35,546 nucleotides of DNA, taken from positions 1 through 35,546 of the forward strand of contig JAJFKV010000078.1 in NCBI GenBank assembly GCA_021773055.1. The letters are read 5' to 3'. The notes beneath the pieces were generated by a model. It saw only the letters and a program-made list of their open reading frames with translations, was not told the DNA's origin and ran no database searches. The stretch's first letter is position 1, and each line of letters starts with the position of its first letter. Positions 24,571-33,758 of the stretch are shown piece by piece. The DNA comes from Woeseiaceae bacterium (GTDB lineage Bacteria; Pseudomonadota; Gammaproteobacteria; Steroidobacterales; Woeseiaceae). The position numbers and the translations under genes were made by a program.

Positions 24571-26808
24571 CTAGAAAGTCTGACCAAGGAACAGATAGGC
24601 AGACTGTCGACCGCCTTCTCCAGCACCGTATGCGATGTAAAGTGGGCCCAACAACGTATCAAATACTATGAACACGCTGCCGGCGAACAATGTATTGTCC
24701 AGCCCGATCGAATCGGAGTCTTGCCAGACGTTTCCAGCCTCGATAGACGTTCCGAGGTACATCGGGGTGCCGAGACCTGGCAGCCGCTGGTCTCCAAGCC
24801 GATAATAGTAAAGCAGACGACCTATGCCTAAGCGTTTTCCAAAAAGCTCATCAGGTGCATAGCCTGAAAGCTTAAAGAGCCCGCCAAGCGAAAATGGCGT
24901 TATTCCACCAGTCTGGTCGTTTGCAATGCTTGCAATATCCCACCAGTGCAAAACGGTGTGATTGCCCCAGGTCTTGGCTTTCAGGAAAAACAATCCGGCA
25001 ATATCAAACGTGGCGTCGGATCCCAGGTTCTCTCGAAATCCGGACCAGCCCAAGGAAAAATTTGCTCCAGATTTCGGTATTGCGAATCGATCAATCGTGT
25101 CGTAGGCGAATCTGGACGATATGCTCGCCAAATCTGAAGATGCGCTGTCGTCTAGGCTGGGCGTTCCAATAAACAAGTCAGCGTCGCTATGAGATCGGGT
25201 GAGCCCGATTCGAAACTCACCCCAGTTGCCGAACTGACGTCCGCCTTCAAGCGATAGCTCTGCCAGGTTCGAGCGAAATTGCGCAATCTGCTGCCCATCA
25301 CTGAAAAGCCCTGAGCTCTCGCGCAAATACTCAAATCTGGGGTTTATGAACCAGCGCGATGCGTAATCAAGTGGTTGATAAAACTCTGCGAATAATCGGG
25401 GCGATTCGCCTATCTGCACTTCGGCGCGAAATTCTCCGCCCAACTTGTTGACTTCGGTTCGCGTGAATCGGGCAGCAACATTGTAACTACTGGCACCTTC
25501 GAAATCGTCTTCCAGATTGATTCCAAAGCGCAGGTAGTTCGGTCCCCAGCTTTTTTCCGTTGTTCGAACGGCAAGTGTAGTATCACCAGAGTCTTCGAAT
25601 ACATCATAAGTAACCGTCTCAAATGTGTCGAAACCGTAGATATTGGCTACATCTGCCTCCAGTTGATCAAGGTCGAGCGGATCCCCTGCCTGATCGGTCA
25701 ATCGTGCCTCAATGACCTTCGGTGAAAGTCTGGATTCATTCTCAACCACAACTTGATCAATGATCGGTACACCTTGTCGCTTCAGACCCAGCTGGTCCCT
25801 GTAGGCAAGATATTTCTCGTTTGAGACTGAGAGATGCGCCAGTTTTTCCTTTAACTCATACGCTTTTTCCGTCCCCAGCATCCGAGCTTCGGCCGTTCGT
25901 TGAAAGTCTTGCGATCCAAAATCACCAAGATCGGGTGAGATTAGAATATCGTTTGATGTCAACAGCGCGACCTGATCCTGTGCTCGGGCATTGATCAGAA
26001 TGGTGAGCATTTGTTTCGTGACCGCGAGCGCAGACTCGAGTTGATTCTCAGGCAGTAGAGGGAAGCCGACATCGACAACGATAAGAATATCGGCGCCCAT
26101 ATCCCGAACGATCTGCACGGGCAGGTTATTTGCGACGCCGCCATCGACAAGAATTCGACCGCCCACTCGAACCGGCTTGAATATCCCCGGCGCCGACATG
26201 CTGGCACGCATCGCGGTTGCAAGATCGCCTGAATCGAGGATGACGGCCTCCCCGGTAACAATATCGGTCGCGACTGCCCGAAAAGGAATCGGGAGCGCAT
26301 TGAAATCATCAACAGATATAGTCGGCAGTACGAAGCGCTTTAATGCAAGTTCAAGATTCTGACCCTGGATAAGGCCGCCGGGGAAAACCAGTCCGGAATT
26401 GTCGATACCCAGTTCGAAGTCCACGAGAAAGCCGACGTCATCGCTCTTGCGACGAAAAGAACGCTGCGCTCGCGACGGGCGATCGCTCAGCAACGCCGAC
26501 CAGTCGGCCGTCTCGATTACGTTTTCCAATTCGCCTGCCGTCATACCCGATGCATACAGGCCACCCACGATCGCGCCCATACTGGTCCCCGCGACATAGT
26601 CCACCGGTATGCGCAGTTCGTCGAGGACTTTGATGACGCCTACATGTGCGGCGCCTCTTGCGCCACCGCCACTGAGGACGAGGCCGATGGTAGGACGATC
26701 GGCGGGCTCTCCCTCCTGTGCTCCGATACTACCTGATGCGAGCATCGCGAGTATTCCGATACTAAGAACCGTAAACGTGCTACAAATTTCGAAAGTTCGA
26801 CACCGCAT
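24571..26808 (-). CDS. Patatin-like phospholipase with POTRA and outer-membrane beta-barrel (PlpD-like, type Vd)
   Basis: The 745-residue protein starts with a signal peptide (cleavage near SIGAQ). The patatin domain (about 38-330) has the oxyanion loop GGGARG (47-52), the nucleophile Ser76 in GTSMG and the dyad Asp222 in VDGGVANN. A POTRA-like segment (about 345-420, starting VPIIDQVVVENESRLS) and a C-terminal Omp85-type barrel ending LFLGQTF follow. This is the architecture of PlpD-type autotransported lipases, whose catalytic domain can be exposed at the cell surface and which act on phospholipids. The start codon directly abuts the amidohydrolase stop, with AGGAAGAG upstream, so the two are co-transcribed. 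Confidence 0.92.
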   Translation of the reverse strand: MRCRTFEICSTFTVLSIGILAMLASGSIGAQEGEPADRPTIGLVLSGGGARGAAHVGVIKVLDELRIPVDYVAGTSMGAIVGGLYASGMTAGELENVIETADWSALLSDRPSRAQRSFRRKSDDVGFLVDFELGIDNSGLVFPGGLIQGQNLELALKRFVLPTISVDDFNALPIPFRAVATDIVTGEAVILDSGDLATAMRASMSAPGIFKPVRVGGRILVDGGVANNLPVQIVRDMGADILIVVDVGFPLLPENQLESALAVTKQMLTILINARAQDQVALLTSNDILISPDLGDFGSQDFQRTAEARMLGTEKAYELKEKLAHLSVSNEKYLAYRDQLGLKRQGVPIIDQVVVENESRLSPKVIEARLTDQAGDPLDLDQLEADVANIYGFDTFETVTYDVFEDSGDTTLAVRTTEKSWGPNYLRFGINLEDDFEGASSYNVAARFTRTEVNKLGGEFRAEVQIGESPRLFAEFYQPLDYASRWFINPRFEYLRESSGLFSDGQQIAQFRSNLAELSLEGGRQFGNWGEFRIGLTRSHSDADLFIGTPSLDDSASSDLASISSRFAYDTIDRFAIPKSGANFSLGWSGFRENLGSDATFDIAGLFFLKAKTWGNHTVLHWWDIASIANDQTGGITPFSLGGLFKLSGYAPDELFGKRLGIGRLLYYYRLGDQRLPGLGTPMYLGTSIEAGNVWQDSDSIGLDNTLFAGSVFIVFDTLLGPLYIAYGAGEGGRQSAYLFLGQTF

Positions 26809-28413
26809 TTACTCTTCCTGGTAAGAATCCAGAACTTCTGCGACCAATTGGTTCAACTCAGTTTGCGGGTACCAGCGCCCGCGAGACATCACGCCTAACC
26901 GCCGCCTTGTCGCACGAATGTCTTCCAGAGGATTCGACTCGAGCAACACAAAGTCAGCGCGTTGGCCCACCGCTATCACGCCGAATGCGTCGGCGACACC
27001 CATTCGATTTACGCTAATGCGGGCATTCGTGGTCGCGGTGCTCAATGCTTCGAATGGCGAGAAACCGGTGGCAACAAGCAACTCTAAATCCCGGTGAATA
27101 TGCGATGGCAACGCGCCCTCTGCGCCAGTATCAGTGCCCGCAAGGATCGGCACTCCCGCATCGTGCAGTTCCTGGATCATCTGCTCATAAAATGGCTGCA
27201 CCGTATTGCGACGCCAATCCTGTTGTCCCTGCCACGTTACCATGCGGCTATTGAGCCATTCCTGAATCTTGGACGGACGAATGACACCGAATTCCGGCCT
27301 TTCGAAATAGGCCGGGCCCTCCTCAAGGAATTCGTAGGTGATCACATCCGTGACCATATTCGACACGACCATCGCGTCATTCATGGCGACGGCTGCCGCG
27401 GTCTTTGGGATCAAATCGAGATTCATCTGCAGCGGCGAAAAAGAACGCGGCGACATTTCGCCGATCAGATGCGCGTCAAGAAACTCGTCGACATGAACAG
27501 ACTCCCTCAGTCCGGCTGCAAACGGTGCCTCAATTCCGTGATCGAGGTGACCAACGACGTAAATACCCTGAATGCGGGCCTCATCGATAGCGCCTAGATA
27601 CTGGTCGGCGGCCATATAGTCGTAAACCTTGATCAGGTCGTAGCCTGCATCTGCCTGCCGTCGCACCTCGGCGCGTGCCCGCTCTTGGGTGTCTGGTACA
27701 TAGGCGAAAGGAAATTCGAGCGATGTATATAAGTTTAGAGGAATCGCTTTGGTAGCCAGCAAAACGATGCCGAGCAGGATCGAGGCAATGGCGCCGGGAA
27801 ACAGCAAGTGTCGCAGCGGTTTGATGTCGCCGCTTTTGGCCCGAAATCGCTGTAGTAGCCAGAGAGAGACCCACACGGTTGCACTGACGGCTAACAGACC
27901 AGCAATGACCAACAAACGAAATATCCAGACCATCGTCGGTTCTGGTGGACCGACAATAACCGGTCCGCTGGTGTAGATCGTGGGCCCGATCCGTTCACCG
28001 CGCAATACCTGGTTCCGCCAGTCCAGATGGTCGGGCAGGGCATTGAGATTCCGAATCGTTGTGACGCCCTCTGCGAGGAACAGACGCATGAAATCCGGAT
28101 TGGGATCAATGTTCAGATGAATGTGCATGTCGGCGAGACCGGGCATCAGATAAGCGCCGTTAGCCTCTATAGTCGTCGCGCCCGCAGGAATATCGATGTT
28201 GCCAGTTGGCTGGACTGCGATAATATCTTCGCCGTCAACGACCACTGTGTACGCAGGCAAAACCTGCTCGCTGTCCATCGGGATGACATTGACGTTGACG
28301 AATGCAGTTACATCCTGAGCCTGAGCCTGAGCCGACAAGATGGGCGCCACTACAAGGCTAAATGTGAGGACAACCGCGAATCGCATGGCAATTCGAATTG
28401 AATTCTCGGCCAT
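26809..28413 (-). CDS. Amidohydrolase-superfamily protein with an inserted two-helix membrane segment
   Basis: I use ATG 28413 (534 residues). An in-frame ATG at 28455 would lie at the predicted transcription start and has no ribosome site. A signal peptide ends near AQAQD. Metal-centre residues are complete: His97 and His99 (ADMHIHL), the carboxylated-lysine position Lys262 (DLIKVYD), His289 (VVGHLDHG), His307 (ESVHVDEF) and Asp428 (AGTDTG). Between the second strand and the lysine strand lies an insert with two hydrophobic helices at about 161-189 and 202-226, absent from ordinary imidazolonepropionase/prolidase-like amidohydrolases. The enzyme would therefore be an inner-membrane protein with a periplasmic metal-dependent hydrolase fold. 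Its substrate is unknown; cyclic imides, prolyl dipeptides and lactones are typical. Confidence 0.88.
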   Translation of the reverse strand: MAENSIRIAMRFAVVLTFSLVVAPILSAQAQAQDVTAFVNVNVIPMDSEQVLPAYTVVVDGEDIIAVQPTGNIDIPAGATTIEANGAYLMPGLADMHIHLNIDPNPDFMRLFLAEGVTTIRNLNALPDHLDWRNQVLRGERIGPTIYTSGPVIVGPPEPTMVWIFRLLVIAGLLAVSATVWVSLWLLQRFRAKSGDIKPLRHLLFPGAIASILLGIVLLATKAIPLNLYTSLEFPFAYVPDTQERARAEVRRQADAGYDLIKVYDYMAADQYLGAIDEARIQGIYVVGHLDHGIEAPFAAGLRESVHVDEFLDAHLIGEMSPRSFSPLQMNLDLIPKTAAAVAMNDAMVVSNMVTDVITYEFLEEGPAYFERPEFGVIRPSKIQEWLNSRMVTWQGQQDWRRNTVQPFYEQMIQELHDAGVPILAGTDTGAEGALPSHIHRDLELLVATGFSPFEALSTATTNARISVNRMGVADAFGVIAVGQRADFVLLESNPLEDIRATRRRLGVMSRGRWYPQTELNQLVAEVLDSYQEE

Positions 28414-28461
28414 TGTGGATTCTTGACGTTTTCCGAGATGCTCGATTTTGGTCATATGTAC

Positions 28462-28489
28462 AGAATAGCAGTTAGTAGGTCGTGGTCAG
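28462..28489 (-). promoter_or_regulatory. Candidate sigma-70 promoter of the amidohydrolase-patatin operon
   Basis: On the minus strand CTGACC (28489-28484), a 16-base spacer and TATTCT (28467-28462) each match four of six consensus bases. Transcription would start near 28455, which argues for the downstream ATG at 28413. Confidence 0.3.
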
Positions 28490-28741
28490 ACTGCGTTGTT
28501 GTGCGAAGTAGGTCAGATCACGCAACTGACGCCCTCGCGATCCTTTCTTGAAACATCAACTAGCCGTGCTGTGATTCGACGTTGACCTTGATGGTCCACA
28601 CGACGAGTTATTCGGGCCGGAACAGCCAGACAATAAGGGATACCTCAGGGTTCGCCAAGTCTGATGAGAGGATTTACATCGTCCATCAGGAGTCAGTTGG
28701 ATCTGGTTGCGAATTTGGCTTCTGTTTAACCAAGAAAGAGT

Positions 28742-28836
28742 GGGGGCGACAGCGGGGGAACCTGGAGGAAAGGCCGACGTAAATAGCCTTTTTGGGCAAA
28801 TAGTTACGGCACGACTTCGGAGGTACCCTGCACCAC
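28742..28836 (+). repeat. 95-bp degenerate direct repeat, right copy
   Basis: Same orientation and register as 23941-24035, ungapped, about 74 percent identical by hand count. It keeps the GGGGGC/GGGGGA pair with the 12-base period, CAAATAGT and GGTACCCTGCACCAC. It lacks the terminator that follows the left copy. Confidence 0.75.
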
Positions 28837-29213
28837 CAGAGAAGAAGGATAGGCCATTGGACCCTATTTCTTTGTCTCTTGTGCGGCGGTGATTTCGAAG
28901 CAACGAAGGTGGTTCATCCGAGGCTGGCTTCGCCGGACGAAAGACACGCTAAGCGTGACCGAAGGGTGAGGAACGCAGGATGACTAAACGGGAGGGACAA
29001 TTGACAGAGAGTTATTCCTTGGCGCGCAAAAAAACAGCATATTTAACAATATCTTAGCCCAACGGAGGGCTGATGTACTTTTTTTCCACATAAATCCCAC
29101 GAAAAACCCATGGTTATGCAGCAATTCTGCGACGTACCGTAACGCCATCATAAATTTGACGATCAGCGGGGCCGAAAGCCAAGCGCTTGCTGTGAAACAT
29201 GAAGGTGACGGAA

Positions 29214-30110
29214 ATGGGCACGGAATCAATACTATCGATGACCGGCGACATGGTTTTGCTGGCACGGGTCGCGGAAGCGGGATCAATCTCCGCTGGCAGC
29301 CGGGCTGCCGGCCTGGAAAGAACCACGGTCAGCCGGCGACTTTCCAGGCTGGAGAACCGCTTGGGCGCCAGCTTGCTGAATCGGTCGAACAGACAGGTTT
29401 CGCTGACCGATGAGGGCCTTACGTACCTCCAGTACTGCCTAAGGGTGATCGAGGCGGTTGAAGATGGCACGGCCAGACTAAAAAACTACGACATCATCCC
29501 CAACCGGAAACTCAAGATAGAGTTAGCCGTTCCCGATGCGGGCCGATTCGTCAGATTCTACGCTGGTGATTATCCACTGTCCTACCCTGGACGATCTGTG
29601 GAGTACAAGATCTCGGACAAGCTCAATGCTGATCTCGACGACGACTGTGACCTGGCGATTCAGCTTGGGACTCGTACTACAGAAGGAAAAACTGTAGCGA
29701 GTTTCGGCTCGATACCGCAAAGCGTGTGGATAAGTCCAACCTACAACGGGTATCGCCCATTGAATATGCGGGTTCCGGATTTGGTCGATCTCGAGTGCGT
29801 ATCCTGTTCAGAAAGTGACGCATCAATGAACTGGGAGTTTCATCAGGGCAAGGAGAAAGCCTCCGTCGAAATCGCTCCTCGTTTCAAAGTCGCAAGCCTT
29901 GTTCGCTGCCGCGACGTCTGCGTCGAAGGAACAGGTATGGCGATGCTTCCAGATTACATGTGTCTGCACCTTGCCGACATGGGATTGCTCGAACGTGTGC
30001 TGACTGATTGGGTCGCAGCCGATGCCACGCTTTCTACCGTTCAATCGGAAGACGAGTTTTCACATCGCAGTGTCCGGGCGTTCGTCGAATACCTGCGCAA
30101 GGAAGGCTGA
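29214..30110 (+). CDS. LysR-family transcriptional regulator
   Basis: The helix-turn-helix domain is clear: VAEAGSISAGSRAAGLERTT followed by VSRRLSRLENRLGASLLNRS and VSLTDEGLTYL. The C-terminal effector domain (about 85-295) begins LKIELAVPDAG. I choose ATG 29214 (298 residues) because AAGGTGA lies about six bases upstream; ATG 29199 is also in frame but has no site. LysR proteins bind T-N11-A-type dyads and respond to a small ligand. The gene precedes a TonB receptor in the same direction, and the 430-bp gap contains two TTGTT palindromes that could be its operators. The GAGLERTT recognition helix differs from the common LSQSAVSR type. Confidence 0.9.
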   Translation: MGTESILSMTGDMVLLARVAEAGSISAGSRAAGLERTTVSRRLSRLENRLGASLLNRSNRQVSLTDEGLTYLQYCLRVIEAVEDGTARLKNYDIIPNRKLKIELAVPDAGRFVRFYAGDYPLSYPGRSVEYKISDKLNADLDDDCDLAIQLGTRTTEGKTVASFGSIPQSVWISPTYNGYRPLNMRVPDLVDLECVSCSESDASMNWEFHQGKEKASVEIAPRFKVASLVRCRDVCVEGTGMAMLPDYMCLHLADMGLLERVLTDWVAADATLSTVQSEDEFSHRSVRAFVEYLRKEG

Positions 30111-30176
30111 ATCTCGCTCCGTTGTGTCCAAAATTGAAGCTATATCAGCGATTTTTTCGGTCGTTTGCTGGCTGAC

Positions 30177-30194
30177 TGTTGTTTATGAACAACA
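30177..30194. promoter_or_regulatory. Perfect 18-bp palindrome TGTTGTT-TATG-AACAACA (operator candidate)
   Basis: Seven-base arms with a four-base spacer, about 65 bp after the LysR stop codon. It shares the TTGTT/AACAA half-site with the palindrome at 30403-30422. Confidence 0.45.
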
Positions 30195-30402
30195 AATTGA
30201 TCAGAGATTATTCTCCTTCTGCAACATTCCTGGCACGTATGAGCCATCGAAGACGGCGAGATCCAATCGCCATCATGGACATGTGGATATCACTGATACA
30301 AACAAACCAGGAAAATATACAACCAGAACAAACGATATCACCAAATAATCTGTAGATGATCGAGCGTGCTAATTAACCATAGCTGCCACTAATCGTGCTT
30401 TT

Positions 30403-30422
30403 TTGTTGCATATTGACAACAA
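30403..30422. promoter_or_regulatory. 20-bp palindrome TTGTTG-N8-CAACAA overlapping a -35 element
   Basis: Six-base perfect arms around CATATTGA. It covers the TTGACA hexamer at 30413-30418, so a bound protein would block or contact RNA polymerase. Confidence 0.45.
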
Positions 30423-30441
30423 CTTTTGCCAGTCCAATGAT
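30413..30441 (+). promoter_or_regulatory. Candidate sigma-70 promoter of the second TonB receptor
   Basis: A perfect TTGACA at 30413-30418 is followed after 17 bases by AATGAT at 30436-30441, which matches the -10 consensus at four of six positions. The untranslated leader would be about 90 bases. Confidence 0.4.
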
Positions 30442-30540
30442 CGCGGCATTCGGGTCTGACTGGGCCAGGCGTCGTTCGCGACATCTCGTCAGCTGATCGG
30501 ACTTTTGCAGGCAAGAAACTTAGAGATTAGGGGAGCATTT

Positions 30541-33500
30541 ATGAAAGATCGAAAAATTGAGTGGCTATGGGTCCTCGTTCCAATATTCAGCCTCATGTTG
30601 GGTTCGACACATGCGTTAGCCGCGTCCAGCAACGTCAACGGTACTGTCAAAGGACAGGTTGTCAGCGAGCTAGGCGATGCACTATCGAATGTTGAAGTGA
30701 CCGTGACCGATGATTCTGTCGGCTTCAGTCGCACGGTCGTAACCGGTAACGGTGGGCAATTTCAAATTCAGTTACCGATAGGCAAATACGCCCTGAGAAC
30801 GACTCGCACGGGCTATCAATCGGTAACGATCGAATCAGTGGTTGTTACACTCGGTGAAGTCACGTCACTTAGAATCGAAGCACCGAGCGGTGCCCTCGAA
30901 GAAATTGTGACCTACGGGAGCACTGACGGTTCGATTCGTTCAGGGACGGCAGAGTCTTCACTGAGCATTTCGCTTGATGAAGTCAGCATGATGCCAGTCG
31001 CCCGGAACATTGAGTCCGTTGCCTTACTGGCACCGGGAACCGTGCGTGGCGATGTCGCTTTTGGTGATGATCGTTCGCTCGTATCCTTTAGTGGCGCATC
31101 GGTCGCGGAGAACGGATACTTTATCGATGGAATGAATGTCACCAACTTTCGCAATGGCCTAGGCGGCAGCACGGTACCGTTTGAGTTCTACGATCAATTC
31201 CAGATAAAGACCGGCGGTTACAGCGCTGAGTTTGGCCGTTCAACGGGTGGTGTCATAAACGCGGTGACAAAGCGCGGCTCCAATGATTTTCATTACGGAG
31301 TCGTTGGCTACGTCCAGCCCGAGTTTCTTCAGGGACGCAGTCCAGACACGTACCAGGCGACGGGCGAACTCTACGATTTCAACGACGAGAATGATAGTTC
31401 AGCCTGGTCGACCGACATTTACCTCAGCGGTCCAATTTTGGAAGATCGATTGTTCTTCTACGTATTGTACGAGTTGCAGAACGACAGTGGCGCCTTTAAT
31501 TCACGAGGTGCCCCAAATCGAGTGAATGAGCAAGAGACCGACAACGATTTTTGGGGTGGAAACCTGCAGTGGAATATCAGCGATAATCACGCGTTGAGCA
31601 TCACTGCGTTTTCGGACCAACGGGACATCGTCACCAATCAGTTCGACTACGATGTTGATGCGCGCACCAAGGGTGGACCCGTAGGATCCGCAACGCTGAA
31701 GCGTGGAGGCGAGACTGCTATCTACCGCTATGAAGGTCAGCTGACTGACAACCTGTTCGTCTCTGCCTTATACGGCACGAACGAATACGATCTTATCGAC
31801 GAGTCCGATGTTGGCGCGCTATGTCCGCTAACTGTGAATGTCGGCCTGGTGGGTGGACTGGGTGGCGACACTTCAGTATTCCCCGGTTGCTGGGTGTCAT
31901 CGCGACTGAACGCCGGGACAGACGAACGAGAGGCTTATCGATTCGACATCGAGTGGTCATTAGGCGATCACACGTTACGTGCCGGATTCGACAATGAGGT
32001 CAATACGTCAGCGGCGTTCGAGACCTACCCCGGCCTCAACTTTCGCGATACGGCGGGCCTTGGTATTTACTATTTTTACCTTTCTTCGAACGTCGGTACG
32101 CAGCTCGCCAATGGTGGCATTGTTCCTGACGCAAACGGCGATGGCTCACCGGTCAACATCGTTCGCTGGCGAATTAGTGATGTAGGCGGAGACTTCGAGA
32201 CGAAAGCGACCGCTTGGTACATAGAGGACGAGTGGAATATCGGCGACGCGATCACTTTAAATCTCGGTCTTCGCAACGAAACATTCGATAACGGAAATGG
32301 TATTGGTGATACGTTTATCAAGATTGATGATCAATTGGCGCCACGAATCGGACTCTCCTGGAGTCCAGGTGGCAATGCCGATCGTCGCGCGTACGCAAGC
32401 TGGGGTCGTTACCACCTCCCCGTCGCGAACAACACCAACGTGCGTTTGTCAGGCGCGGAAGATGGTCGTCAGCGTTTCTTCGTTTTCGACGGTGCGTTTG
32501 ATCCGCTTACGGCTGCACCGACATCACTGGGCGCGGATGGCGTGCCGACGACGTTGGAGATTGGCAGTGAGCTGGTTACGGCCAATGGCGTAACGCCGGA
32601 TAGCTCACAATTGTCCGATCAGAATATCGAACCGATGTTCCAGGACGAGTACATCATTGGTATCGAGCAAGTCCTGCAAGACAACTGGGTTGTCGGCGCC
32701 CGCTACATCAATCGCGAACTCGCGAGCGGAATCGACGATGTACTTATTTTCCCGGCGGTTGATGCACTTGGATACGCCCATACGGGTGATGCGGGGGGAT
32801 ATGTGATGGCCAATCCAGGGTCGAGTGTCACGATTCCGTACGATCGTTTCAATACGGGTGTGCTTGAGATGACAACCTTCCCGGCGGATCTGCTTGGATA
32901 TCCCGAGTCGGAACGATCATACGAGGCGGTCGAAGTCACAGTCGAACGCAAGTTTGATGATCACTGGGGAATTCGCAGTTCGTATACGTATTCACGGAGC
33001 GAAGGCAACACCGAAGGCTACGTCAAATCCGACAACGGTCAGGAAGACGCCGGAATAACAACGGATTTTGATTTTCCACAGTTAATGGACGGCTCTTTCG
33101 GTTTCTTACCTAATGATCGCCGTCACAAACTGAAGGTATTCGGCAACTACCGCCTGAGTGAGAGATTGGTACTCGGCGGAAATATGCTGATCCAGTCTGG
33201 GCGCCCTATCAATAACTTCGGTGTCGATCATCCGGACGGGCGACCGGGCTATGGTGCTACGTATTATCTAACGGACCCGGACACCGGTGAGCTACGCCAG
33301 GTACCACGGGGCTCAGTTGGTCGTACGCCGTGGGTGGTGCAGTTGGATCTTTCCGCCATGTACAGCTTCAGCTTGGGCGATAAGGCCGAAGTTGAGCTTC
33401 GGGCAGAAGTATTCAACGTCTTGAATGCGGCAAACCCAATCGAAGTCTACGAGACAGGGGAAATTGATGCTGGCATCTCGGATCCGCGCTTCGGATTGCC

Positions 33501-33555
33501 GACCAGCTACCAACGTCCACGTTACCTGAGGCTTGGCGCCAGTATCCGCTTCTGA
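30541..33555 (+). CDS. TonB-dependent receptor with N-terminal carboxypeptidase-regulatory-like domain (Oar-like)
   Basis: The 1004-residue protein starts at ATG 30541, set by GGGGAG upstream. The signal peptide is about residues 1-28 (cleavage near ALAAS). Residues 36-113 form a carboxypeptidase-regulatory-like Ig fold (GTVKGQVVSELGDALSNVEV). A TonB-box-like EEIVTYGS follows, then the plug (ENGYFIDGMNVTNF, GGYSAEFGRSTGGVINAVTK) and a large barrel ending LRLGASIRF. Receptors of this Oar type take up or export large substrates, including peptides and proteins, in Xanthomonadales and marine relatives. The upstream LysR gene and the downstream CadC/TPR regulator suggest local control. It is larger than the receptor at 4959-7319 and belongs to another subfamily. 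Confidence 0.93.
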   Translation: MKDRKIEWLWVLVPIFSLMLGSTHALAASSNVNGTVKGQVVSELGDALSNVEVTVTDDSVGFSRTVVTGNGGQFQIQLPIGKYALRTTRTGYQSVTIESVVVTLGEVTSLRIEAPSGALEEIVTYGSTDGSIRSGTAESSLSISLDEVSMMPVARNIESVALLAPGTVRGDVAFGDDRSLVSFSGASVAENGYFIDGMNVTNFRNGLGGSTVPFEFYDQFQIKTGGYSAEFGRSTGGVINAVTKRGSNDFHYGVVGYVQPEFLQGRSPDTYQATGELYDFNDENDSSAWSTDIYLSGPILEDRLFFYVLYELQNDSGAFNSRGAPNRVNEQETDNDFWGGNLQWNISDNHALSITAFSDQRDIVTNQFDYDVDARTKGGPVGSATLKRGGETAIYRYEGQLTDNLFVSALYGTNEYDLIDESDVGALCPLTVNVGLVGGLGGDTSVFPGCWVSSRLNAGTDEREAYRFDIEWSLGDHTLRAGFDNEVNTSAAFETYPGLNFRDTAGLGIYYFYLSSNVGTQLANGGIVPDANGDGSPVNIVRWRISDVGGDFETKATAWYIEDEWNIGDAITLNLGLRNETFDNGNGIGDTFIKIDDQLAPRIGLSWSPGGNADRRAYASWGRYHLPVANNTNVRLSGAEDGRQRFFVFDGAFDPLTAAPTSLGADGVPTTLEIGSELVTANGVTPDSSQLSDQNIEPMFQDEYIIGIEQVLQDNWVVGARYINRELASGIDDVLIFPAVDALGYAHTGDAGGYVMANPGSSVTIPYDRFNTGVLEMTTFPADLLGYPESERSYEAVEVTVERKFDDHWGIRSSYTYSRSEGNTEGYVKSDNGQEDAGITTDFDFPQLMDGSFGFLPNDRRHKLKVFGNYRLSERLVLGGNMLIQSGRPINNFGVDHPDGRPGYGATYYLTDPDTGELRQVPRGSVGRTPWVVQLDLSAMYSFSLGDKAEVELRAEVFNVLNAANPIEVYETGEIDAGISDPRFGLPTSYQRPRYLRLGASIRF

Positions 33556-33585
33556 ATAATACCCTTATGCTGAAGCGAGATTGGG

Positions 33586-33620
33586 TGGCCGGCTCCCCTT
33601 GTGAGTCGGCCATCTTTTTT
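33586..33620 (+). terminator. Rho-independent terminator after the second TonB receptor
   Basis: TGGCCGGCT, loop CCCCTTGTG, AGTCGGCCA gives a 9-bp stem with one G-T pair, followed by TCTTTTTT. It lies 30 bp past the receptor stop and separates it from the regulator gene. Confidence 0.85.
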
Positions 33621-33758
33621 AGCACATCAGATTCGTTCAACAGTAATTGACGGTGGGAACTGATTGGGCAACCGTACTGTCACACTTACTAGGGGAAGGA
33701 CTCGGAGGTCATTTTCAAATCGACGAATACGCGGGCAAACACTGGTTAGAAATGTGGT

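Larger units (their letters stand above)
28414..29213. other. Intergenic region between amidohydrolase and LysR gene
   Basis: About 800 bases without a convincing gene. They contain a candidate amidohydrolase promoter, the right copy of the 95-bp repeat, and a stretch at 28915-28985 with short self-complementary words (GGCTTCGCC, ACGCTAAGCGT). The last 200 bases before the LysR gene are AT-rich, but I could not pick a clear promoter. Confidence 0.5.
30111..30540. other. 430-bp intergenic region upstream of the second TonB receptor
   Basis: No gene is supported here. The region holds two perfect inverted repeats built on TTGTT/AACAA (30177-30194 and 30403-30422), a candidate promoter overlapping the second, and a strong ribosome site (GGGGAG) eight bases before ATG 30541. 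Confidence 0.6.
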
